This document shows, in pieces, positions 11,735 to 19,418 of a stretch of 64,000 bases of DNA (positions are counted from its first letter, which is position 1; every line of letters starts with the position of its first letter). The DNA is from Geothrix limicola (GTDB lineage Bacteria; Acidobacteriota; Holophagae; Holophagales; Holophagaceae), in assembly GCF_030268085.1 (NCBI RefSeq), contig NZ_BSDE01000003.1, positions 310,001 to 374,000 of the forward strand. The letters run 5' to 3'. The notes under the pieces are model-generated. The model had not been told where the DNA came from and did not search any database. It saw only the letters and a program-made list of their open reading frames with translations. The translations under genes were made by a program, and so were the position numbers.

Positions 11735-12880
11735 ATGCGCGCTTCAGCCGTTCTACAGGCCACCTTGCAGCGAATGCGGCGCCCCCGAACCTGGGGCGCC
11801 GCACTGCTGTTTGGCGTGGTGTGGGTGGGCACACGCCTGTTCATGGGGCTGCCGAACCCGGGCCCCGTCGAACTGCTCGCCCCATCGCTGTGGGTAGCGC
11901 TCTTCCTGGTGCTGGCCCCGCTGCCCTGGCAGTGGACAGGATCGGATGCGCCGCTCGCCAGCGTGTGGCGAGGCGCGGCCCAGGCCCTGCCCTGGATGGC
12001 GGGGCTGACGCTGGGCACCATGCTGCTGGTGGGATCCCTGGAGGGACCACCCCCCGGCCGAGGACCCGGTCCGGTCCCCCGCATGGACATGGGCCCGAGG
12101 GAGCACCCGATCGAGCACTCGATCGAGCATGCCGGTCCCCATCACGCGATGGGACCGCGCCACGAGGGCATCTGGCGGGCCCCCATCCACCCGCGGCTCT
12201 GGGCCTTCGGCGTGGCGCACCTCTGCTTCGGCCTGCTGCTGGGTTGGATCCTGGCGGACCGCGAACGCGCCGAGTTCCAGGAGGCGGCGGCCCGCCTCGC
12301 CGCGCGCGAAGCGCAGGCCCGAGTGCTGCAGGGCCAGATGAACCCCCACGTGCTGTTCAACGCCATCAGCGGGCTCACGGAGCTGGTGCGCGAGGATCCC
12401 GTGGCCGCCGAGGCGGCCCTGGTGAACCTGGCCGACCTGTTGCGCGCCCTGCTGGTGCACGGTTCGCGCCTGCGGGCCCCCCTGGCCGATGAGCGCAGGC
12501 TGGTGGAGCGCCACCTCTCGCTGGAACGGCTCCGCCTGGGGCATCGGCTGCGCGAATCCTGGGACTGGCCCGAGGCCCTCGATACGTTGGAGGTGCCGCC
12601 CCTGATGATCCAGCCCCTGGTGGAGAACGCCCTGAAACATGGCGTCTCCCTGGCGGTGGGCGGCGGCGCGCTGAAGGTGGAGGTGCGTCGGGAAGGCGAA
12701 GCGCTGTGCGTGCGTGTCGCCAACACGGGGCCGGCGCCCGAGACCACCGAAGGCCCGGGCCTCGGATTGCGCAACCTGCGGGAGCGCCTGGCCCTGCTGG
12801 GCGAGCCCGCCGGGGCCCTGCGGATCCACCGCGACGGCGAATGGACCATCGCTGAGCTGCGCCTGAGGGTGAAAGCATGA
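11735..12880 (+). CDS. LytS/YehU-type sensor histidine kinase
   Basis: A 381-residue membrane kinase of the His_kinase/LytS class. Several hydrophobic segments fall in the first 170 residues, with a His/Pro/Met-rich insert around residues 108-140 that would lie between membrane helices. The phospho-acceptor motif QMNPHVLFNAI (His about 205) is followed by a HATPase_c domain with QPLVENALKHG and GLGLRNLRERL. It overlaps the next gene by 4 nt (ATGA), so it is translationally coupled to its LytTR regulator. The His-rich insert echoes the His-rich LTXXQ protein just upstream, hinting at metal sensing. Confidence 0.9.
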   Translation: MRASAVLQATLQRMRRPRTWGAALLFGVVWVGTRLFMGLPNPGPVELLAPSLWVALFLVLAPLPWQWTGSDAPLASVWRGAAQALPWMAGLTLGTMLLVGSLEGPPPGRGPGPVPRMDMGPREHPIEHSIEHAGPHHAMGPRHEGIWRAPIHPRLWAFGVAHLCFGLLLGWILADRERAEFQEAAARLAAREAQARVLQGQMNPHVLFNAISGLTELVREDPVAAEAALVNLADLLRALLVHGSRLRAPLADERRLVERHLSLERLRLGHRLRESWDWPEALDTLEVPPLMIQPLVENALKHGVSLAVGGGALKVEVRREGEALCVRVANTGPAPETTEGPGLGLRNLRERLALLGEPAGALRIHRDGEWTIAELRLRVKA

Positions 12881-13629
12881 ACCCGGCCCTGCGCGTGCTT
12901 GTGGCCGAAGACGAGCCCTTCAACCTGCGGCGTCTCACGCGACTGCTGCGCGAAGCGGGCTGCGAGGTGGTGGCCGAGCTGGAAGACGGCCCCTCGGTGC
13001 TGGCTTGGCTGACCCGCGGCGAGGCGGTGGACGCCCTGTTCCTCGATATCCAGATGCCCGGCCTCACGGGCCTGGATGTGTCGGCGGACCTGCCGCGCCC
13101 CTTCCCCGTGGTGTTCGTCACGGCCTATGCCGAGCACGCCGTGCGGGCCTTCGAACAGGCCGCCACCGACTACCTGCTCAAGCCCGTGACGGCCGAACGC
13201 CTGGCGGCCACCCTGCAGCGGCTGCGGACCAGGACCGATGCCAGAACCGATGTCAGAAGCGAGACCGGCGGCGGACATGAAGCGGTGCCGCGACCCGCCG
13301 GGCCCTTCCGCTTTCCCGTGCGGGCGGGCGAGGGCGTGGTGCTGGTGGATCTGGCGAGGACCACCCACTTCCTCTTCGAGGAGGACGCCGTGTGGGCCTT
13401 CGCGGGCGAGCGCCTGCGCACCACCTGGAAGACGTTGGCCGAGGCGGAATCCGCCCTCGGCGCCCGCGTCGTCCGCGGTCACCGCCACCTGCTCATCCGG
13501 CCCGAAGCCATCGTGGGCCTGCGCGCGGGGGATTCCGGGCGCCTGCGCGTGAGGCTCAGTGGCGGTGCCGAACTGGAGGTGAGCCGCGGCGCGGCGCCAG
13601 GGCTCAAGGCGCGCCTGGGCCTGGGCTGA
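12877..13629 (+). CDS. LytTR-family response regulator
   Basis: A 250-residue DNA-binding regulator. The receiver domain (about 6-118) contains AEDEPFN, phospho-acceptor D57 in LFLDIQMPG, VTAY and the Lys of LLKPV. A low-complexity linker (about 120-145) leads to a LytTR domain (about 148-245) with RGHRHLLIRPEAIVGL and GGAELEVSRGAAPGLK. It is coupled by ATGA overlap to the LytS-like kinase. Targets are unknown; the LTXXQ gene upstream is a plausible one. Confidence 0.92.
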   Translation: MNPALRVLVAEDEPFNLRRLTRLLREAGCEVVAELEDGPSVLAWLTRGEAVDALFLDIQMPGLTGLDVSADLPRPFPVVFVTAYAEHAVRAFEQAATDYLLKPVTAERLAATLQRLRTRTDARTDVRSETGGGHEAVPRPAGPFRFPVRAGEGVVLVDLARTTHFLFEEDAVWAFAGERLRTTWKTLAEAESALGARVVRGHRHLLIRPEAIVGLRAGDSGRLRVRLSGGAELEVSRGAAPGLKARLGLG

Positions 13630-13659
13630 ATCGATTCGCCATCGCCCGTTAAAGATCCA

Positions 13660-13718
13660 TCAGAGAGACACAGAGATGTCTCCGTGAACCTCCGTGAGTT
13701 CCGTGCCTCCGTGGTGAA
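13660..13718. repeat. Partial CACGGAG-family intergenic palindrome
   Basis: The right arm (GTGCCTCCGTGGTGAA at 13703-13718, preceded by TCCGTGAACCTCCGTGAGTT) matches the right arms of the units at 33112-33212 and 37101-37204. The left arm is degenerate (AGAGAGACACAGAGA). It fills the gap between the convergent LytTR regulator and ridA genes. Confidence 0.6.
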
Positions 13719-13724
13719 GGTTCC

Positions 13725-14099
13725 TTAGACCTCGGCGATGAGTTCGATCTCGACCTTCGCCCCGCGCGGCAGGGCGGCCACCTGCACGGTGCTGCGGGCG
13801 GGCTTGGCGCCACCGAGGGCCTTCTCGTAGATGGCGTTGAAGGCGGCGAAGTCGGCCATGTCCGTGAGGAAGACGGTCGTCTTCACGACGCGGTCCCAGC
13901 CGGTGTTGGCGGCGGCGAGCACGGCGCTGAGGTTTTTCAGGACCTGTTCGGCCTGCCCTTCGATGGGGCCCGTCACCATCTCCATGGTCTCGGGCACGAG
14001 GGGGATCTGGCCGGAGGTGAAGAGGTGGTTGCCCGAGATCTGGGCCTGGCTGTAGGGGCCGATGGCGGCGGGGGCATTCGAGGTGGCGATGGTGCGCAT
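13725..14099 (-). CDS. ridA: RidA family (YjgF/UK114) enamine/imine deaminase
   Basis: A 124-residue protein of the RidA family, which hydrolyses reactive enamine/imine intermediates (such as 2-aminoacrylate) released by PLP enzymes. Family blocks are intact: SNAPAAIGPYSQAQ, FTSGQIPL, the catalytic-Arg segment RSTVQVAALPRGAKVEIE. GGAG sits 5 nt before the ATG. It is 18 nt downstream of the SWIM protein gene and likely cotranscribed with the SNF2/SWIM pair, although no functional link is known. Confidence 0.95.
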   Translation of the reverse strand: MRTIATSNAPAAIGPYSQAQISGNHLFTSGQIPLVPETMEMVTGPIEGQAEQVLKNLSAVLAAANTGWDRVVKTTVFLTDMADFAAFNAIYEKALGGAKPARSTVQVAALPRGAKVEIELIAEV

Positions 14100-14117
14100 G
14101 GAGACTCCGGAAACGGG

Positions 14118-15092
14118 TTATTGTCCGCCTTTTTTACCCCAGCGCCGCTTCTTGTGACGCCAGTTGCGGCTGGCCTTGGGCGCGGGCTGGAGGGGCGCGT
14201 CGAAGGGGGATGCGGGCTGCTCCAGTTCGGCCTCGCCCTCCACATCCTCAAGGCGGCGCGGACCTTCTTCGATCTGCTGCTGCACCCACTGGGCCGTACG
14301 GTGCATGAGGGCGGCCAGGCAGAGGCTCGTCTCGATGCGCGCGTGGGGCAGGGGGCCGAGCTGCGTGAACACCGAAGGATCCGGCGGGATCACACGGGGG
14401 ATGGCGATCTCGGGAAGGGGCATGGGCAGCGCATCGTAGGCCTCTTCCGGCAGGCGGCGCCAGGGTTCGGGCTCGGCCTGCTCCTGGCGGAGGAGGTCGG
14501 CGACCGTGAGCTTCTTCTTGGGAGGCCGCCCGCGCTTCTTCGGTGCGGCCACGGCGGCGGCGTCGAGGGCCGACTGCAGGGCCTGCAACACCTCGTCGCG
14601 GCTCTTGCCGCGCAGATCGAAGAGCAGCCAGGGATCGCGGTCGAGGGCCTCGGCCATGACGTAGCAGACGGCGGCGACGTGCTTGCAGGGGTTGGCCCAG
14701 TCGGGGCAGTCGCAGTGGGTCTGCAGTTCCTTCGGCACGCGCGGATAGAGGCTGGCGCCGGCCTCGCGGAAGGTTTCGTCGAGCCCCTGGGGCATCTCGC
14801 CCGCCAGCAGGGAGGCCACGAAGCGGCTTTCGAGGGCGATGCGGTCGAGGGCCTTGCCCCATTGGGCCGAGGTGAGGGCGGGCAGGCCCAGGGTCACGTT
14901 GTAGGTCTTGCGGCCGTGGACGCGGGCCTGGATCTCGCCGGGCTGCACGCTGAAATGCGAGACGTGGCCGTCCTCCGCGTACTTCTTGCCGCGGGGCAGG
15001 CGATTCTCGTAGTCGTCGCCCAGCTTCTCGAGGCCGTTGATCCAGAGGCGGCCCCACCAGGTGGCGCCGAAGCGGTCGGCGTGGCTGATCAT
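14118..15092 (-). CDS. SWIM zinc-finger protein partnered with SNF2 helicase
   Basis: A 324-residue protein with the SWIM motif near the middle: CDCPDWANPCKHVAAV (CxCx(n)CxH, about residues 128-143). The N-terminus (FGATWWGRLWINGLE) is typical of bacterial SWIM proteins encoded next to SNF2 ATPases. The C-terminal half is Pro/Glu-rich with a basic PKKRGRPPKKK patch (AT-hook-like) and ends KKRRWGKKGGQ, consistent with nucleic-acid binding. AGGAGG lies 7 nt upstream, inside the end of the SNF2 gene, and the start overlaps the SNF2 stop by 4 nt. The pair is presumed to act together on DNA or chromatin-like complexes; its biological role is not established. Confidence 0.9.
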   Translation of the reverse strand: MISHADRFGATWWGRLWINGLEKLGDDYENRLPRGKKYAEDGHVSHFSVQPGEIQARVHGRKTYNVTLGLPALTSAQWGKALDRIALESRFVASLLAGEMPQGLDETFREAGASLYPRVPKELQTHCDCPDWANPCKHVAAVCYVMAEALDRDPWLLFDLRGKSRDEVLQALQSALDAAAVAAPKKRGRPPKKKLTVADLLRQEQAEPEPWRRLPEEAYDALPMPLPEIAIPRVIPPDPSVFTQLGPLPHARIETSLCLAALMHRTAQWVQQQIEEGPRRLEDVEGEAELEQPASPFDAPLQPAPKASRNWRHKKRRWGKKGGQ

Positions 15093-18000
15093 GGGGCCAC
15101 CTCCTTGGCCTTCCGTTTGAGGGGCTTGGGTGCGGCCACTTCCTCGCCGTTGCCCTCATCCGCATCCAGCAGTTCGGCGTCGGGATCCAGGGCCACGAGG
15201 CGGCGCAGCGCGTCGTCGTCCAGCTCCGTGAGCCAGCCTTCGCCGGTGCCCACCACGCGGTCCGCCAGGTCCCGTTTCGATTCCAGCAGGGCGTCGATCT
15301 TCTCCTCCAGCGTGCCGATGGTGACGAGCTTGTGCACCTGCACGTTCTTCGTCTGGCCGATGCGGTAGGTCCGGTCCGTGGCCTGGTCTTCCACGGCCGG
15401 GTTCCACCAGCGGTCGAAGTGGAAGACGTGCGTGGCGGCCGTGAGGTTGAGGCCCACGCCGCCGGCCTTGAGGCTGAGCAGCAGGACCGGCGAGGAGTTG
15501 GGATCCTCCTGGAAGCTGCGCACCAGTTCGTCGCGGCCTTCGCGGGTGGTGCCGCCGTGGAGGAAGGGCGGTTCGAAACCGAGGGCCTCCTGCAGGTGGA
15601 CCTGCAGGCGGTCGCCCATCTCCTTGAACTGGGTGAAGACGAGGGCGCGTTCCCCGGCCTCCACCACCTCCTCCAGCATTTCCGTGAGGCGGTCCAGCTT
15701 GCCGCTGCGCCCGCGGTAGGGGCCCTGGGCCTTGAGGAACTGGCTCGGGTGGTTGCAGATCTGCTTGAGGTGCGTGAGCAGCGCGAGGATACGGCCGCGG
15801 CGCTCGATGCCGGTGACGGCGTCCAGCTCCTCGTCCATCTTCTCGACGCGGTACTGGTAGAGCTCGGCCTGCTCGCGACTGAGGGTCGTGAAGACCTTCA
15901 TCTCGTGCTTCTCGGGCAGGTCCTGGATGATGTTCTTGTCGTTCTTCAGGCGGCGCAGGATGAAGGGTCCGATGCGCTGACGCAGCTCGTTGGCGGCGTC
16001 GGGGTCGCGGTACTTCTCGATGGGGTTGGCGAAGCGCTCCTTGAACTGCGATTCGCTGCCGAGGTAGCCGGGCAGTCCCGCGCTCATGATGGCCCAGAGC
16101 TCCGAGAGGCGGTTCTCGATGGGCGTGCCCGTGAGGGCCAGGCGGAAGGCGCCGCGCAGCTTGCGGATGGCCTTGGCCTGGGCCGATCCGGCGTTCTTGA
16201 TGGCCTGGGCCTCGTCCACCACCACCATGCCCCAGGGGCGGCTGGCGAAGGTGTCCTCCTCGCGACGCACGACGCCGTACGTGGTGAGCACGAGGGTGTG
16301 GGCTTTGAAGGTGTTGGGCAGGCGGTCGCGGTTGTTGCCGTGGTGCACAAAGACCGGCAGGCTGGGCGCGAACTTGGCGAGCTCGCGCTCCCAGTTGCCC
16401 AGCAGCGAGGTGGGGCAGACGAGCAGGGTGGCGGGGCCGAATTCGGGGCTTTGCGTCTGGCGATGCAACAGCAGCGCGAGCACCTGGATGGTCTTGCCGA
16501 GGCCCATGTCGTCGGCGAGGATGCCACCCAGGCCGTGGCGGGACAGGCCCTCCAGCCAGGCGAGGCCGCGCAGCTGGTAGGGGCGCAGCTGGCCCTGGAA
16601 GCTGGCGGGCTGGGTGATGGGCTTGTCGGGGAGGACCTTGAGATCTTCGAGCGCCGCGCCGAAGTCGCCGGCGACTTCCACTTCGATGGCCTCGCTCACG
16701 CCGGGGATGCGGGCCGTGCCCGTGAGGGCGGCGGCCAGGGCCTCGCCCTTGGTCATGCTTTCGAAACCCGCACCGCGACTGGCCTGCAGCACGGTGGAAA
16801 TCTGCTTGAGGGTCTCGGGATCCAGGGCCACCCACTTGCCCTTCCAGGCCACGAGCGGATGCTTGAGGCTCGCCATCTGGGCGAAATCCTCCACGCTGAG
16901 GGCGTCGTCGCCCAGCATGAGCGACCAGTCGGCGCTGACACTGCCCTCCAGGCCCGCCTGGGCCAGGGGCGCGGAATCCAGCACGTTGCGGGCGCCCAGG
17001 CGCACCTTGGCGCGCAGGCGCTTGGCGCCGCCGAAATCGGCGAGGCCCTCGGGGACGTGGACGAGAAAGCCCGCCTCCTTTAACTGCGCTGCGCCGCGGG
17101 TGAGAAATCCCCAGGCCTCGGTGGGCCGCAGCACGAGGTCTTCGGGCTTCTGGCCCGACAGGGCGCGCTCCAGGGCCGGGAAGAAGGGCACGGCGCGGGC
17201 GAGGCCGCGCAGCAGCACCTGGCGGGCCTGCAGCACCTCGGGTTCGGTGGAGGGCTCCCAGAGCTTGGCCACGCCGATATCGGCGCCGGCTTCCGTTTCG
17301 AGGCCCACCTTGAGGATCCAGCCTTCCTCGGCGAGGCGATCCGCGTCCTGCACGGCCTGGGTGACGGTGGGGACGTCCGGGGCTTCGAGACGGAGGCTAG
17401 GTCGCAGCCACTGGGGCCGCGCGCCTTCGCTCCACTGGGCCAGCTGCTCGCCCAGGGTGCGTTCGGTGATGCCCGTGGTGGGGAACTCCGGCAGCTGGTG
17501 CGAGAGCGCCACCATGATGCGCTCGTCCCAGGGCAGGCGGTCGCGCTTGTGGCCCCGCAGGCGGTGGATGAGGCCCAGACGGGGATCGTCCCCGGCCCTA
17601 AGGCCGCCCGAGACGAAGCGCATGATGAAGTCGGCGCCATCCTCCAGGAAGGCCGTCAGCACAGCGTCGGCGGCCGGGGGCATGGCGAGGTCGTCCTCGA
17701 TGTCGAAGGCGTCCAGCTCACCCAGGCCGACGGTCTTGGTGAAGGCCCAGGTGTCGTTCTCGGGGAAGGCCAGGGCCGCGGGCGGCATGGCTTCCGCCAG
17801 CTGGCGCAGGGCCGCACGGTCCGAGGGGCTCGTGAGACTCACGCCCCAGCGGGCCTTCCAGGGGCTGCCCTTGGTATCGAGCTGGGGCAGCATGGCGCCG
17901 CGCACGACGAGGGACTGGAGCAGGCGCAGGGCCATGGCCCAGTAGCGGAGGGTGGGCCCGGCATTGGCGGGGCGCAGGGCGAGCGATGAAAGCCAGGGAT

Positions 18001-18217
18001 AGGCCCGCTGCCAGCGCAGGGGCAGGGCGTGCATCTCCACCAGGGTGCCGTCGGCGAGGAAGATCTGAGCCTTGGCGGGCGTGAGGCGCTCGCGGCCCTG
18101 GAGTTCCCCGGGCAAAGTGCGGAGGGCGCGGAGCCACTCGGCGGGCTCCACGGCCTCCGGCATGCAGAGGAGGAAGCCGCGGTCCTGGGGGCGGTACTGG
18201 ATGAAGGGATTCAGCAT
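15089..18217 (-). CDS. SNF2-family DEAD/DEAH-box ATPase
   Basis: A 1042-residue Swi2/Snf2 ATPase. The N-terminal about 520 residues form a bacterial extension that includes the SNF2-associated region before the motor. Motor motifs: I LADDMGLGKT (about 567), II VVDEAQAIKN (about 667), III LALTGTPIENRL, V LKAGGVGLNLTAA and VI DQATDRTYRIGQ. The C-terminus is acidic then basic (LKRKAKEVAP). Start at MLNPFIQYRP gives the family N-terminus; a longer frame from 18286 would overlap the divergent rpiB gene. Both lack a good ribosome binding site. First gene of a minus-strand operon with the SWIM protein and ridA. Likely DNA translocation or remodelling; a defence or repair role is speculation. Confidence 0.93.
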   Translation of the reverse strand: MLNPFIQYRPQDRGFLLCMPEAVEPAEWLRALRTLPGELQGRERLTPAKAQIFLADGTLVEMHALPLRWQRAYPWLSSLALRPANAGPTLRYWAMALRLLQSLVVRGAMLPQLDTKGSPWKARWGVSLTSPSDRAALRQLAEAMPPAALAFPENDTWAFTKTVGLGELDAFDIEDDLAMPPAADAVLTAFLEDGADFIMRFVSGGLRAGDDPRLGLIHRLRGHKRDRLPWDERIMVALSHQLPEFPTTGITERTLGEQLAQWSEGARPQWLRPSLRLEAPDVPTVTQAVQDADRLAEEGWILKVGLETEAGADIGVAKLWEPSTEPEVLQARQVLLRGLARAVPFFPALERALSGQKPEDLVLRPTEAWGFLTRGAAQLKEAGFLVHVPEGLADFGGAKRLRAKVRLGARNVLDSAPLAQAGLEGSVSADWSLMLGDDALSVEDFAQMASLKHPLVAWKGKWVALDPETLKQISTVLQASRGAGFESMTKGEALAAALTGTARIPGVSEAIEVEVAGDFGAALEDLKVLPDKPITQPASFQGQLRPYQLRGLAWLEGLSRHGLGGILADDMGLGKTIQVLALLLHRQTQSPEFGPATLLVCPTSLLGNWERELAKFAPSLPVFVHHGNNRDRLPNTFKAHTLVLTTYGVVRREEDTFASRPWGMVVVDEAQAIKNAGSAQAKAIRKLRGAFRLALTGTPIENRLSELWAIMSAGLPGYLGSESQFKERFANPIEKYRDPDAANELRQRIGPFILRRLKNDKNIIQDLPEKHEMKVFTTLSREQAELYQYRVEKMDEELDAVTGIERRGRILALLTHLKQICNHPSQFLKAQGPYRGRSGKLDRLTEMLEEVVEAGERALVFTQFKEMGDRLQVHLQEALGFEPPFLHGGTTREGRDELVRSFQEDPNSSPVLLLSLKAGGVGLNLTAATHVFHFDRWWNPAVEDQATDRTYRIGQTKNVQVHKLVTIGTLEEKIDALLESKRDLADRVVGTGEGWLTELDDDALRRLVALDPDAELLDADEGNGEEVAAPKPLKRKAKEVAP

Positions 18218-18267
18218 GAGAGAGAGGCCGTCGCTTGGCGGTAGGATGCAAGGCGGGGGGAAGATAG

Positions 18268-18702
18268 ATGAAGCTCGGTTTCGCAAGCGATCATGCGGGG
18301 TTCGACCTGAAGGAAAGGCTCAAGGCCTGGGCGCTGGAGCAGGGTCACGAGGTGGTGGATTTCGGCACGAACGGAATGGCCTCGGTGGATTACCCGGATT
18401 TCGCGCACCGGGCGGCGGAGGGCATGGATCAGTGGGAGCGCCTGGTGCTGGTCTGCGGATCCGGCATCGGCATCAGCATCGCGGCCAACCGCCATGCCGG
18501 CATCCGCTGCGCGCTGGTAACCTCCCCCGAGCACGCAGCACTGGCTCGACAGCACAATGACGCGAACGCCATCGCTTTCGGCCAGCGGCTGACGGATCCG
18601 CTCAAGGCAGAATCCTACCTCAAAACCTTTTTGGAAACACCCTTCGAAGGGGGACGCCACCAGGGGCGGGTCGACAAGATCGAATGGAAGGGCTCCTGCT
18701 GA
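18268..18702 (+). CDS. rpiB: Ribose-5-phosphate isomerase B (RpiB/LacAB family)
   Basis: A 144-residue sugar-phosphate isomerase interconverting ribose 5-phosphate and ribulose 5-phosphate in the pentose phosphate pathway. Conserved features: N-terminal ASDHAGFDLK, catalytic Cys63 in VCGSGIGISIAANR and the phosphate-binding segment RQHNDANAIAFGQR. Length is normal. Its TGA overlaps the ATG of rph by 1 nt (TGATG). It is divergent from the SNF2 gene with only about 50 bp between starts. Confidence 0.94.
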   Translation: MKLGFASDHAGFDLKERLKAWALEQGHEVVDFGTNGMASVDYPDFAHRAAEGMDQWERLVLVCGSGIGISIAANRHAGIRCALVTSPEHAALARQHNDANAIAFGQRLTDPLKAESYLKTFLETPFEGGRHQGRVDKIEWKGSC

Positions 18703-19418
18703 TGCGCCAGAACGAGGAATTGCGCCCTTTTGGCCTGGAGAAAGGCGTGCAGCTCCACGCCTCGGGCTCCTGCCTCATCAAGGTGGGCCGGACCCATGTC
18801 CTGTGCGCGGCCAACCTGGAGGACCGGGTGCCGGGCTGGATGAAGGGGAAGGGATCCGGCTGGCTCACGGCGGAATACGGCATGCTGCCCTCGGCCACCC
18901 ACACGCGTTCGGACCGCGAGGCGGCCCGTGGCAAGCAGCAGGGCCGCACGGTGGAGATCCAGCGGCTCATCGGCCGCAGCCTGCGCCAGGCCGTGGATCT
19001 GGCGGCCCTGGGCGAGCGCACCCTCACGGTGGACTGTGATGTGCTGAACGCCGACGGGGGCACCCGCTGCGCGGCCATCACCGGCGCCTGGGTGGCCGTG
19101 GCCTTGGCGCTGCGCTCCCAGGGGCTGGAGGCGGCCCTGGTGCGCCAGGTGGCCGCCGTGAGCGCGGGCATCGTGGAAACCGGCGAAGGCCGCCGCGGCC
19201 TGGTGCTCGATCTGGAATATGAGGAAGACCACCTGGCCGCCGTGGACTGCAACCTGGTGGCCGCCCGGCCCGCGCTTGGGGGCGACCTCGAATTGGTGGA
19301 GCTGCAGGGCACCGGCGAAGGCCGCTCCTTCAGCCGCAGCGAGGCCACGGGCCTGCTGGACCTGGGCCTGGCCGGATGCGCGGCGCTCATGGAGGCTCAG
19401 CGGGCGGCCCTCGAATGA
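18702..19418 (+). CDS. rph: Ribonuclease PH
   Basis: A 238-residue phosphorolytic 3'-to-5' exoribonuclease that trims tRNA 3' ends. Family blocks: GSCLIKVGRTHVLCAA, GSGWLTAEYGMLPSATHTR, R-rich QGRTVEIQRLIGRSLR, DCDVLNADGGTRCAAITGAW and the C-terminal GTGEGRSFSR. The start at 18702 (TGATG with rpiB) matches the usual N-terminus; the ATG six codons earlier at 18684 is less likely because GGAAGG at about 18686-18691 lies between the two. The stop overlaps the next gene by 4 nt. Confidence 0.95.
   Translation: MRQNEELRPFGLEKGVQLHASGSCLIKVGRTHVLCAANLEDRVPGWMKGKGSGWLTAEYGMLPSATHTRSDREAARGKQQGRTVEIQRLIGRSLRQAVDLAALGERTLTVDCDVLNADGGTRCAAITGAWVAVALALRSQGLEAALVRQVAAVSAGIVETGEGRRGLVLDLEYEEDHLAAVDCNLVAARPALGGDLELVELQGTGEGRSFSRSEATGLLDLGLAGCAALMEAQRAALE

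Noticed and set aside
10434-11834. N-terminal extension of the hybrid kinase to 1423 residues
   Set aside because: It would run through two plus-strand genes with good starts and lacks domain-like sequence.
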